The position numbers were made by a program, and so were the translations under genes. A DNA stretch of 64,000 nt from Actinomycetospora lemnae (GTDB lineage Bacteria > Actinomycetota > Actinomycetes > Mycobacteriales > Pseudonocardiaceae), in the NCBI RefSeq assembly GCF_028737315.1, contig NZ_JAQZAO010000004.1, positions 434,001 through 498,000 of the forward strand, in the 5' to 3' direction. The number at the start of each line of letters is the position of its first letter. Position 1 is the first letter of the stretch. Below are positions 50,355 to 64,000 of this stretch, one piece after another. The notes below the pieces were generated by a model that saw only the letters and a program-made list of their open reading frames with translations, was not told the DNA's origin and made no database searches.

Positions 50355-50939
50355 ACGTCCCCGACGACGGCCCAGAAGGCCCCCGAGACCGACGAGGCCA
50401 CCGAGAAGCCCCCCGCGACCCCCGAGCAGCGACGGCGGCGCCTGGTGACCGTGTTGGCGGTCCTGACCGTCCTGGCCCTGGCGGCCGCCGTCGCGAGCGG
50501 CGTCTACTGGTGGACCGGGACGCAGAGCAGCGACGCGAACGCCGCGGCGATGCGCGACGAGGCGATCGACGCAGCGGAGCAGATCGTCGTCAACATCAAC
50601 ACGGTGCGGCCCGCGACGCTCGACGCGGACCTCGACGCCGCGCAGACGTCCCTGACCGAGCCGATGCTCGGCGAGTACCAGCGGGTCCGGCAGCAGTTCG
50701 CCGAGAACCTGCGCCAGTCGCAGGCCGAGGTCATCGCGACCCCTGTGTCCGCGGCCCTGACGGCCTTCGATCCCCAGCACGAGCCGCCGACGGCCTCGGC
50801 GATCGTGGCGATCGACGTCAACGCCCGCAGCGCCACCGCGCAGCCCCAGTCCAAGCAGCAGCTGTTCCTCGTCGAGATGATCCGCACGCCGGACGGCTGG
50901 AAGGCCGCCAAGGCGACGCCCTCGACCGGACAGCAGTAG
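50355..50939 (+). CDS. Mce-associated membrane protein, first (unusual start)
   Basis: About 194 residues. A hydrophilic lead (TTAQKAPETDEATEKPPATP, then EQRRRR), one membrane helix at about 30-53 and an extracytoplasmic SnoaL/Mas-like domain ending DGWKAAKATPSTGQQ. Such Mas proteins follow mceF in actinobacteria and stabilise the complex. No ATG, GTG or TTG exists in frame before GTG 50445, which would remove the RRRR that orients the helix. GAGGAG at 50340-50345 is correctly spaced for an ACG at 50355, so I place a non-standard start there; a sequencing or natural change from ATG is possible. The conservative alternative is 50445-50939. Confidence 0.75.
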   Translation, partial: TSPTTAQKAPETDEATEKPPATPEQRRRRLVTVLAVLTVLALAAAVASGVYWWTGTQSSDANAAAMRDEAIDAAEQIVVNINTVRPATLDADLDAAQTSLTEPMLGEYQRVRQQFAENLRQSQAEVIATPVSAALTAFDPQHEPPTASAIVAIDVNARSATAQPQSKQQLFLVEMIRTPDGWKAAKATPSTGQQ

Positions 50940-50970
50940 CCGCGGCCGACACCAGAAAGGGGGAGTGACC

Positions 50971-52236
50971 GTGCCACCCCGCTCCCGCACGAAGCCCGGC
51001 TCCACCGCCCGCCGCCCCAAGGTCGCCGGCCTGCGCCAGCACGCCCACGCGGGCGCCGGTGCCGGCACCGTCGACCCGGTCGATGCGCCCGATCTCGACG
51101 ACCGCCTCGATGCGCCCCTCGTCGACGACCGGGTCGCGCCCGAGCCGGAGACGGCTCCGGACGACACGGAGCTGCGCCCGACGAACGGCGTATCGGCGAC
51201 GACCGCGACGTCGGCCCCGGACGTCACCGAGGCACCGGCCCACCCGGCGACCGACGACGAGCCCGACGTCGAGTCCGACGTCGAGTCCGACCCCGTCGCG
51301 TCCGCCGAGACGACCGCGCTGCCGGCGCCGGCCACCGAGGAGGCCACCGAGGCCGGGGTGGACACCGCGCCCGACGCGGAGACCGACACCGCGCCGGCCA
51401 GCATGACCCAGGCCGCGACCGCCGTGACCGAGGCGGACGAGGCCACCGACGCCGAGGCGACCGGGGCCACTGAGACGAGCGAGGCCGGGGAGACCACCGA
51501 GCCCGCCACCGCGACCGTCACGACGCCGCGGCCGAAGACGCGCCGGGGCACGACGCGCATGAGGCCCCGCGCCGAAACGGCCACGAAGGAACGGCCGGTC
51601 CGCGACGGCGACGCCGCGGCGCCGACGCGCGCGGCGAAGCCCACGCGCACCGGAGGCAAGGGCACGGGCGCCCCGAGCCGCTTCGAGCGCCAGCGGGCGG
51701 CCCTGACCCGGTTCGCCGGCAGCAGGGCACTGCCGGTGGTGCTCGTCGTCGTCACCGTGCTGTGCCTGGCCCTCGGCGGCCTGGCGTTCTGGAAGGGCCG
51801 GCAGGCCTGGACGAGCGGGCCGGTGAGCAACGGTGCCGTCGTCGACGTCGGCGGGACGGCCGAGCTCGTCGGCCAGAGCCGCGAGGCGATCGAGAAGATC
51901 TTCTCCTACGACTTCTCCCGCCTCGACGACTCGGCCGACGCCGCGCGCACCATGTCGACCGGGCAGTTCGCCCAGCGCTACATGGCGGTGTTCGACCAGA
52001 CCATCCGCCAGCCCGCGCAGCAGCAGCAGCTCAAGCAGACCGCGACGGTCGTGAACATCGGCGTGACGCAGATGCGCGACGACCGGGCCACGGTCATGGC
52101 GCTGACGCAGTTCTCCGCCCAGCGCACGACCACCGGGCAGTCCACGAACGCCCCGGGCCTGCTGCGTCTCGAGATGGAGCGGGTCGACGGGCGCTGGAAG
52201 CTCGCCGAGCTGACGCCCCTCACCGCGCAGCGCTGA
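50971..52236 (+). CDS. Mce-associated membrane protein, second, with a long acidic cytoplasmic region
   Basis: 421 residues from GTG 50971, eight bases after AAAGGGGGAG; a GTG two codons earlier is too near that site. Residues 1-30 are basic, about 30-190 are a disordered Thr/Ala/Asp/Glu-rich region, 190-245 basic again, then one membrane helix (about 254-274) and a folded outer domain of 150 residues ending RLEMERVDGRWKLAELTP, the Mas/SnoaL-like signature also seen in the first protein. It closes the Mce operon. Homologues are usually shorter, lacking most of the cytoplasmic part. Confidence 0.85.
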   Translation: MPPRSRTKPGSTARRPKVAGLRQHAHAGAGAGTVDPVDAPDLDDRLDAPLVDDRVAPEPETAPDDTELRPTNGVSATTATSAPDVTEAPAHPATDDEPDVESDVESDPVASAETTALPAPATEEATEAGVDTAPDAETDTAPASMTQAATAVTEADEATDAEATGATETSEAGETTEPATATVTTPRPKTRRGTTRMRPRAETATKERPVRDGDAAAPTRAAKPTRTGGKGTGAPSRFERQRAALTRFAGSRALPVVLVVVTVLCLALGGLAFWKGRQAWTSGPVSNGAVVDVGGTAELVGQSREAIEKIFSYDFSRLDDSADAARTMSTGQFAQRYMAVFDQTIRQPAQQQQLKQTATVVNIGVTQMRDDRATVMALTQFSAQRTTTGQSTNAPGLLRLEMERVDGRWKLAELTPLTAQR

Positions 52237-52247
52237 TCACGCCCACG

Positions 52248-52292
52248 ACGCGCCGGGCACGCCACGCGGAATGCGTGGAGTGCCCGGCGCGT
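52248..52292 (+). terminator. Terminator of the Mce operon
   Basis: A 13-bp outer stem (ACGCGCCGGGCAC with its complement) and a 6-bp inner stem (CCACGC/GCGTGG) separated by one mismatch, 5-base loop, 12 bases after the last gene. Confidence 0.75.
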
Positions 52293-52474
52293 CTGTATGT
52301 GCGCTGACCTGCACCGGGGCCCGCTGTGCCGCGCGGGCGACACCGGGCGCGCCCCACTTGACTCCAGGGGCACGGGCGGTCACTCTGTTCGCAGCGCGGC
52401 GCCCCCGCGTCCGACCCCGGAGGTCGATTCCGCCCCAGGCGGAGGTCCCTCCCGGCGCGTCACGAGGGGGGCCG

Positions 52475-52505
52475 TTCGACAGGTGCCGCCATGCGTGGCT
52501 AGACT
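52475..52505 (+). promoter_or_regulatory. Probable rpoB promoter
   Basis: TTCGACA (52475-52481) and TAGACT (52500-52505) are separated by 18 bases, a good match to the housekeeping sigma consensus of actinobacteria. It lies about 145 bp before the rpoB start. The rest of 52293-52650 shows no gene. Confidence 0.6.
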
Positions 52506-52650
52506 GTCGGATCGCGCTGCCCTACGTCTGTTCGCCTACTCGTGTGCCGACGCCCGGGCCGCGTCCACGCCGCCCGGTGCGCTGCGCCGCGTCCCCGGAC
52601 GGTGAAGCTACTGACAGCGTTCAGACAGCGTTGTTCCGGAAGGACGCATC

Positions 52651-56130
<3,480 letters not shown>

Positions 56131-56139
56131 CACCTCGCC

Positions 56140-56170
56140 GGCCGGCCCCGGCCCACCGCCGGGGCCGGCC
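56140..56170 (+). other. Intercistronic hairpin rpoB-rpoC
   Basis: A 13-bp perfect stem (GGCCGGCCCCGGC with its complement) and 5-base loop. It may slow polymerase or stabilise mRNA; rpoC must still be transcribed through it. Confidence 0.45.
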
Positions 56171-56214
56171 CGCGGACCCTTCGATACACCGCTCACCCAG
56201 CCAGGGGAGAACTT

Positions 56215-60123
<3,909 letters not shown>

Positions 60124-60131
60124 TCGGGGAC

Positions 60132-60147
60132 GGAGCGCAGCGGAGCT
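60132..60147. repeat. GNAGCGCAGCGGAGCT repeat, copy 1
   Basis: GGAGCGCAGCGGAGCT starts eight bases after rpoC; a 15/16 match lies after fusA (63851-63866). Both sit just past the 3' end of a highly expressed gene. Confidence 0.55.
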
Positions 60148-60183
60148 CGACCATCGAGACCGCGTAGTCACCCAGCACGACAC

Positions 60184-60218
60184 CGGAGGGCGTCCCCGCA
60201 GCGCGGGGGCGCCCTCCG
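60184..60218 (+). terminator. Terminator of the rpoB-rpoC operon
   Basis: A 16-bp stem (one G-U) with arms beginning CGGAGGGCG and ending CGCCCTCCG, 3-base loop, 60 bases after rpoC. Confidence 0.75.
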
Positions 60219-60750
60219 TCGTGTGCGGGGGAGGCTGCCATCCGGCGACCGCACGCGGACGGGAATCGGCGGGCCCGGCGGGGCGTTGCACGACACGGTG
60301 GGGCGGCTTGCGACCCGGGCGCCCGCAGGTATCCTCGCCACGAGTCCGGTCGGTGCGGTGCAGTGTCCCGTTCCGGCATGGCCGCCCCGGGCGACGGGGA
60401 CGGTCGAGGACGTCCGAGGGGCCGCGGCGCAGGACACCGCCGGCGTCGCCGGACCGCGGCAGGCGGCGTCCGGCACCCTGATCCGACCCGCTGCATCGTG
60501 CCCTCTGACGGGCGCGTACCCTGGAGCACAGTGCCCGACGTGGTCGGGTCGCTCCGCGTGCCCCGGTGTGCGGTGCGCCGGTCCTCCGAGCTCCCGCGAG
60601 GGAGCCGAGCGACGGTGGCGCCCCCCGTGTGGCCGGTCGGTACGCCGGGGCGTCGGTCGCGGTGGTCCGAGACGGACCGCCGCCGGCGCGCCGGACGCGG
60701 GGCAAGCGTGCCCGATCAGACAGCAGCAGAGGAACGGAAACAGCCGGTCG
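60219..60750 (+). promoter_or_regulatory. Leader and promoter region of rpsL-rpsG-fusA
   Basis: 532 bp without a credible gene. TTGCGA (60308-60313) and TATCCT (60330-60335), 16 bases apart, form the best promoter. TACCCT at 60517-60522 is a second, weaker -10 candidate. A long 5' leader before rpsL is usual in actinobacteria. AGAGGAACGGAAA near 60728 precedes the start. Confidence 0.45.
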
Positions 60751-61125
60751 ATGCCCACCATCCAGCAGTTGGTCCGTCGGGGCCGCGAGGACAAGGTCGA
60801 GAAGACCAAGACCGCGGCCCTCAAGGGGAGCCCGCAGCGCCGCGGCGTCTGCACGCGCGTCTACACCACCACGCCGAAGAAGCCGAACTCCGCGCTGCGC
60901 AAGGTCGCGCGCGTCCGGCTCTCGAACGGCATCGAGGTCACGGCCTACATCCCCGGTGAGGGCCACAACCTGCAGGAGCACTCGATCGTGCTCGTGCGCG
61001 GCGGTCGTGTGAAGGACCTGCCGGGCGTTCGCTACAAGATCATCCGCGGTGCGCTGGACACGCAGGCGGTCAAGAACCGCAAGCAGGCCCGCAGCCGCTA
61101 CGGGACGAAGAAGGACAAGAGCTGA
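60751..61125 (+). CDS. rpsL: 30S ribosomal protein S12
   Basis: 124 residues. [20 protein letters not shown] and [12 protein letters not shown] are the universally conserved loops. Lys43 and Lys88 are present, so the sequence is of the streptomycin-sensitive type. It monitors codon-anticodon pairing at the A site. Stop and the rpsG ATG are separated by one base. Confidence 0.98.
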   Translation: MPTIQQLVRRGREDKVEKTKTAALKGSPQRRGVCTRVYTTTPKKPNSALRKVARVRLSNGIEVTAYIPGEGHNLQEHSIVLVRGGRVKDLPGVRYKIIRGALDTQAVKNRKQARSRYGTKKDKS

Positions 61126-61126
61126 C

Positions 61127-61597
61127 ATGCCGCGCAAGGGACCCGCTCCGAAGCGTCCGCTCGTCGCCGACCCCGTCTACGGGTCGCCGCTGGTGACGCA
61201 GCTGGTGAACAAGGTGCTCGTCGACGGCAAGCGCTCGCTGGCCGAGCGCATCGTCTACGGGGCGATGGAGGGCTGCCGCGAGCGCAACGGCGCCGACCCC
61301 GTCGTCACGCTCAAGCGGGCGCTGGACAACGTCAAGCCGGCCCTCGAGGTCCGCAGCCGCCGCGTCGGTGGCGCGACCTACCAGGTGCCGATCGAGGTCC
61401 GCGCCGGCCGCTCGACCACGCTCGGCCTGCGCTGGCTGATCACGTACTCCCGCGCGCGGCGGGAGAAGACGATGATCGAGCGGCTCACGAACGAGCTGCT
61501 CGACGCCTCGAACGGTCTCGGGGCGAGCGTCAAGCGTCGCGAGGACACGCACAAGATGGCGGAGTCGAACAAGGCGTTCGCGCACTACCGCTGGTGA
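61127..61597 (+). CDS. rpsG: 30S ribosomal protein S7
   Basis: 156 residues: [56 protein letters not shown] and [14 protein letters not shown] at the end, all standard S7 landmarks. It starts 16S rRNA 3' domain assembly and lines the E site. A small hairpin (61657-61675) lies in the 103-bp gap before fusA. Confidence 0.98.
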   Translation: MPRKGPAPKRPLVADPVYGSPLVTQLVNKVLVDGKRSLAERIVYGAMEGCRERNGADPVVTLKRALDNVKPALEVRSRRVGGATYQVPIEVRAGRSTTLGLRWLITYSRARREKTMIERLTNELLDASNGLGASVKRREDTHKMAESNKAFAHYRW

Positions 61598-61700
61598 CCG
61601 GCAGGGCGTCGGCGGGTGAGACCCACCCACCGGGCCCGCACGGTCCGAGAACACCCCGCCGCGGGACCCGCGGCGACGAACCGACGGGAAGAGGAATTCC

Positions 61701-63806
61701 GTGGCACGCGAGGTGCTGAACGATCTGGGCAAGGTCCGCAACATCGGGATCATGGCCCACATCGACGCGGGGAAGACCACGACGACCGAGCGCGTCCTGT
61801 TCTACACCGGCATCAACTACAAGATCGGTGAGGTCCACGACGGCGCGGCCACGATGGACTGGATGGAGGAGGAGCAGAAGCGCGGCATCACGATCACGTC
61901 CGCCGCGACGACCTGCTTCTGGAAAGACCACCAGATCAACATCATCGACACGCCCGGCCACGTCGACTTCACGGTCGAGGTCGAGCGCTCCCTGCGCGTC
62001 CTGGACGGCGCGGTCGCCGTCTTCGACGGCAAGGAGGGCGTGGAGCCGCAGTCCGAGACGGTGTGGCGTCAGGCCGACACGTACAACGTGCCGCGCATCT
62101 GCTTCGTCAACAAGATGGACAAGCTGGGCGCGGACTTCTACTTCACCGTGCAGACGATCAAGGACCGCCTCGGCGCCAAGCCGCTGGTCCTGCAGCTGCC
62201 GATGGGGTCGGAGTCGGACTTCTACGGGGTCGTCGACCTCGTCCGCATGCGCGCGCTGACCTGGCGCGGCGAGGTCTCCAAGGGCGAGGACTACGCCGTC
62301 GAGGAGATCCCGGCCGAGATGGCCGACCAGGTCGAGGAGTACCGCACCGCCCTGATCGAGGCCATCGCCGAGAACGACGAGGCGCTCATGGAGCGCTACT
62401 TCTCCGGCGAGGAGCTCTCGGTCGACGAGATCGAGCACGGCATCCGCGCCGTGACGATCACCGGTGACTACTACCCGATCCTGTGCGGCTCGGCGTTCAA
62501 GAACAAGGGCGTGCAGCCCATGCTCGACGCCGTCATCGCCTACCTGCCGTCGCCGACCGACGTCCCGGCGGTCAACGGCACGCTGCTCGACGGCGAGACC
62601 CCGGTGCAGCGCCACGCGACCACCGACGAGCCGTTCTCGGCCCTCGCGTTCAAGATCGCCGCGCACCCGTTCTACGGGAAGCTGACCTACGTCCGCGTGT
62701 ACTCGGGCAAGCTCGCCCAGGGCACGCAGGTCATCAACTCGACCAAGGACCGCAAGGAGCGCATCGGCAAGCTGCTGCAGATGCACTCCAACAAGGAGAA
62801 CCCGGTCGACGAGGCCCGCGCCGGCCACATCTACGCGGTGGTGGGCCTCAAGGACACGACCACGGGTGACACCCTCTGCGACCCGCAGAACCCGGTGATC
62901 CTCGAGTCGATGACCTTCCCCGAGCCGGTCATCTCCGTGGCGGTCGAGCCGAAGTCGAAGGCCGACCAGGAGAAGCTCTCGACCGCGATCCAGCGCCTCG
63001 CCGACGAGGACCCGACCTTCCGGGTCAACCTCGACGAGGAGACCGGCCAGACGATCATCTCGGGGATGGGCGAGCTCCACCTCGAGGTGCTGGTCAACCG
63101 GATGAAGTCGGACTTCAAGGTCGAGGCCAACATCGGCAAGCCGCAGGTGGCCTACCGCGAGACCATCCGCCGGCCGGTCGAGAAGTACGAGTACACGCAC
63201 AAGAAGCAGACCGGTGGCTCGGGGCAGTTCGCCCGCGTCATCATCGCGCTCGAGCCGCTGGAGAAGACGGCCGACGGCCCGCTCTACGAGTTCGACAACA
63301 AGGTGACCGGTGGTCGTGTGCCGCGGGAGTACATCCCGTCGGTGGACGAGGGTGCGCAGGACGCCATGCAGTACGGCGTGCTGGCCGGCTACCCGCTGGT
63401 GGGTCTGAAGCTGACGCTGCTCGACGGCCAGTACCACGAGGTGGACTCGTCGGAGATGGCGTTCAAGGTGGCCGGGTCGATGGCGCTCAAGGAGGCGGCC
63501 CGCAAGGCCGACCCGGCGCTGCTCGAGCCCGTCATGGCCGTCGAGGTGTCGACGCCCGAGGAGTACATGGGCGACGTCATCGGCGACCTCAACTCCCGCC
63601 GTGGCCAGATCCAGGCCATGGAGGAGCGGACCGGCGGTGGGCGCATCGTGCGCGCGATCGTCCCGCTCTCGGAGATGTTCGGCTACGTCGGCGACCTGCG
63701 GTCGCGGACCCAGGGCCGGGCGAACTACTCCATGCAGTTCGACTCCTACGCGGAGGTCCCGGCCAACGTGGCCAAGGAGATCATCGCCAAGGCGACCGGC
63801 GAGTGA
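61701..63806 (+). CDS. fusA: Elongation factor G
   Basis: 701 residues. GTPase motifs: [20 protein letters not shown] (P-loop), [11 protein letters not shown] (switch I end), [14 protein letters not shown]. Domains II to V follow, with [19 protein letters not shown] in domain V. It moves tRNAs and mRNA after peptide transfer. GTG start; GAAGAGGAA lies upstream. In actinobacteria tuf normally comes next, outside this window. Confidence 0.98.
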   Translation: MAREVLNDLGKVRNIGIMAHIDAGKTTTTERVLFYTGINYKIGEVHDGAATMDWMEEEQKRGITITSAATTCFWKDHQINIIDTPGHVDFTVEVERSLRVLDGAVAVFDGKEGVEPQSETVWRQADTYNVPRICFVNKMDKLGADFYFTVQTIKDRLGAKPLVLQLPMGSESDFYGVVDLVRMRALTWRGEVSKGEDYAVEEIPAEMADQVEEYRTALIEAIAENDEALMERYFSGEELSVDEIEHGIRAVTITGDYYPILCGSAFKNKGVQPMLDAVIAYLPSPTDVPAVNGTLLDGETPVQRHATTDEPFSALAFKIAAHPFYGKLTYVRVYSGKLAQGTQVINSTKDRKERIGKLLQMHSNKENPVDEARAGHIYAVVGLKDTTTGDTLCDPQNPVILESMTFPEPVISVAVEPKSKADQEKLSTAIQRLADEDPTFRVNLDEETGQTIISGMGELHLEVLVNRMKSDFKVEANIGKPQVAYRETIRRPVEKYEYTHKKQTGGSGQFARVIIALEPLEKTADGPLYEFDNKVTGGRVPREYIPSVDEGAQDAMQYGVLAGYPLVGLKLTLLDGQYHEVDSSEMAFKVAGSMALKEAARKADPALLEPVMAVEVSTPEEYMGDVIGDLNSRRGQIQAMEERTGGGRIVRAIVPLSEMFGYVGDLRSRTQGRANYSMQFDSYAEVPANVAKEIIAKATGE

Positions 63807-63814
63807 CGCGGGTC

Positions 63815-63844
63815 CGCGGCCCGGGTGCGAGCCCGGGTCGCGGC
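63815..63844 (+). terminator. Hairpin after fusA
   Basis: A 12-bp stem (one G-U) built on CCGCGGCCCGGG with a 6-base loop, eight bases after the fusA stop. The remaining 150 bp to the window end hold no gene; a tuf promoter would be expected there. Confidence 0.55.
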
Positions 63845-63850
63845 GGCACG

Positions 63851-63866
63851 AAGCGCAGCGGAGCTG
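63851..63866. repeat. GNAGCGCAGCGGAGCT repeat, copy 2
   Basis: GAAGCGCAGCGGAGCT, 15 of 16 bases identical to 60132-60147, again just downstream of a translation-core gene. Confidence 0.55.
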
Positions 63867-64000
63867 CCGCGCCGAAGGCCGACGACGGACCAGGTCGCGG
63901 GGCGTCACGGAGGCTTCGCTAGCCTCGTGTCGGCCCTCTCGGTCCTCCGAGACACGGCAGGACCCACACCGACGAGCACCACCCGGCTCGTCCCACCACG

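Noticed and set aside
38763..52236. The Mce region as a recently acquired island
   Set aside because: G+C content, codon use and overlap style match the flanking genes; no integrase, tRNA duplication or direct repeats were seen at its ends.
60223..60750. N-terminal extension of rpsL through the upstream open frame
   Set aside because: S12 begins MPTIQQLVR in all bacteria, and a ribosome binding site precedes 60751. The upstream frame has the promoter and no conserved sequence.

Overview
The window is about 72-73% G+C, uses GTG and TTG starts freely and has tightly overlapping operons. Its ribosomal and transcription core has the order thrT-metT-rpmG-hadA-hadB ... trpT-secE-nusG-rplK-rplA-rplJ-rplL ... 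rpoB-rpoC-rpsL-rpsG-fusA, the arrangement known from Mycobacterium tuberculosis and its relatives. Together with F420-type and P450 oxidation genes, the WS/DGAT and PlsB/PlsC lipid operon and a complete Mce transporter, this points to an actinobacterium. A mycolate-free member of the Pseudonocardiales (Pseudonocardia-like) is my inference. I see no IS element, prophage or CRISPR array.

Positions 1-17413 are a lipid and sterol catabolism region. It starts with a partial alpha-methylacyl-CoA racemase, then a fadA-fadB beta-oxidation pair. Next come a GMC (ChoD-like) oxidase, an acetoacetate-decarboxylase-fold enzyme and a TetR gene as one coupled operon, then a second TetR, an LLM F420 oxidoreductase with an LCAD-type acyl-CoA dehydrogenase, two acyl-CoA synthetases, an epoxide-hydrolase-like protein, a third TetR and a dienoyl-CoA isomerase-like crotonase. 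Four copies of one 20-bp palindrome (RACAGTCA-N4-TGAC-like) lie upstream of the racemase, fadA, the second tetR and the acd/acyl-CoA synthetase pair. This looks like an unrecognised TetR regulon. A separate near-identical 31-bp palindrome occurs twice, once inside the 3' end of a gene.

Positions 17501-20264 hold a ferredoxin-ferredoxin reductase-cytochrome P450 cassette. Positions 20312-27074 are a five-gene glycerolipid operon (PlsB, HAD-PlsC, WS/DGAT, two alpha/beta hydrolases). Positions 27139-30354 hold cinA and, divergently, a membrane protein with a degenerate GGDEF domain and an intact EAL domain.

Positions 30391-38406 hold tRNA-Thr, tRNA-Met, rpmG, hadAB, an SGNH lipase and an aminotransferase on the minus strand, tRNA-Trp, secE, nusG and the L11-L1 and L10-L7/L12 operons with an L10 leader. 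Positions 38763-52236 are a complete Mce operon (ATPase, two YrbE permeases, six Mce proteins, two Mce-associated proteins) sitting between rplL and rpoB. Its ATPase carries a glutamine-rich tail of about 320 residues. Positions 52651-63806 hold rpoB, rpoC, rpsL, rpsG and fusA.

The genes fit together as import of a hydrophobic substrate (Mce), oxidation and CoA activation (GMC oxidase, P450, acyl-CoA synthetases), beta-oxidation (LCAD-like, crotonase, FadB, FadA) and storage as neutral lipid (PlsB, PlsC, WS/DGAT), embedded next to the translation and transcription core. All functions are read from sequence motifs; no database search was run.
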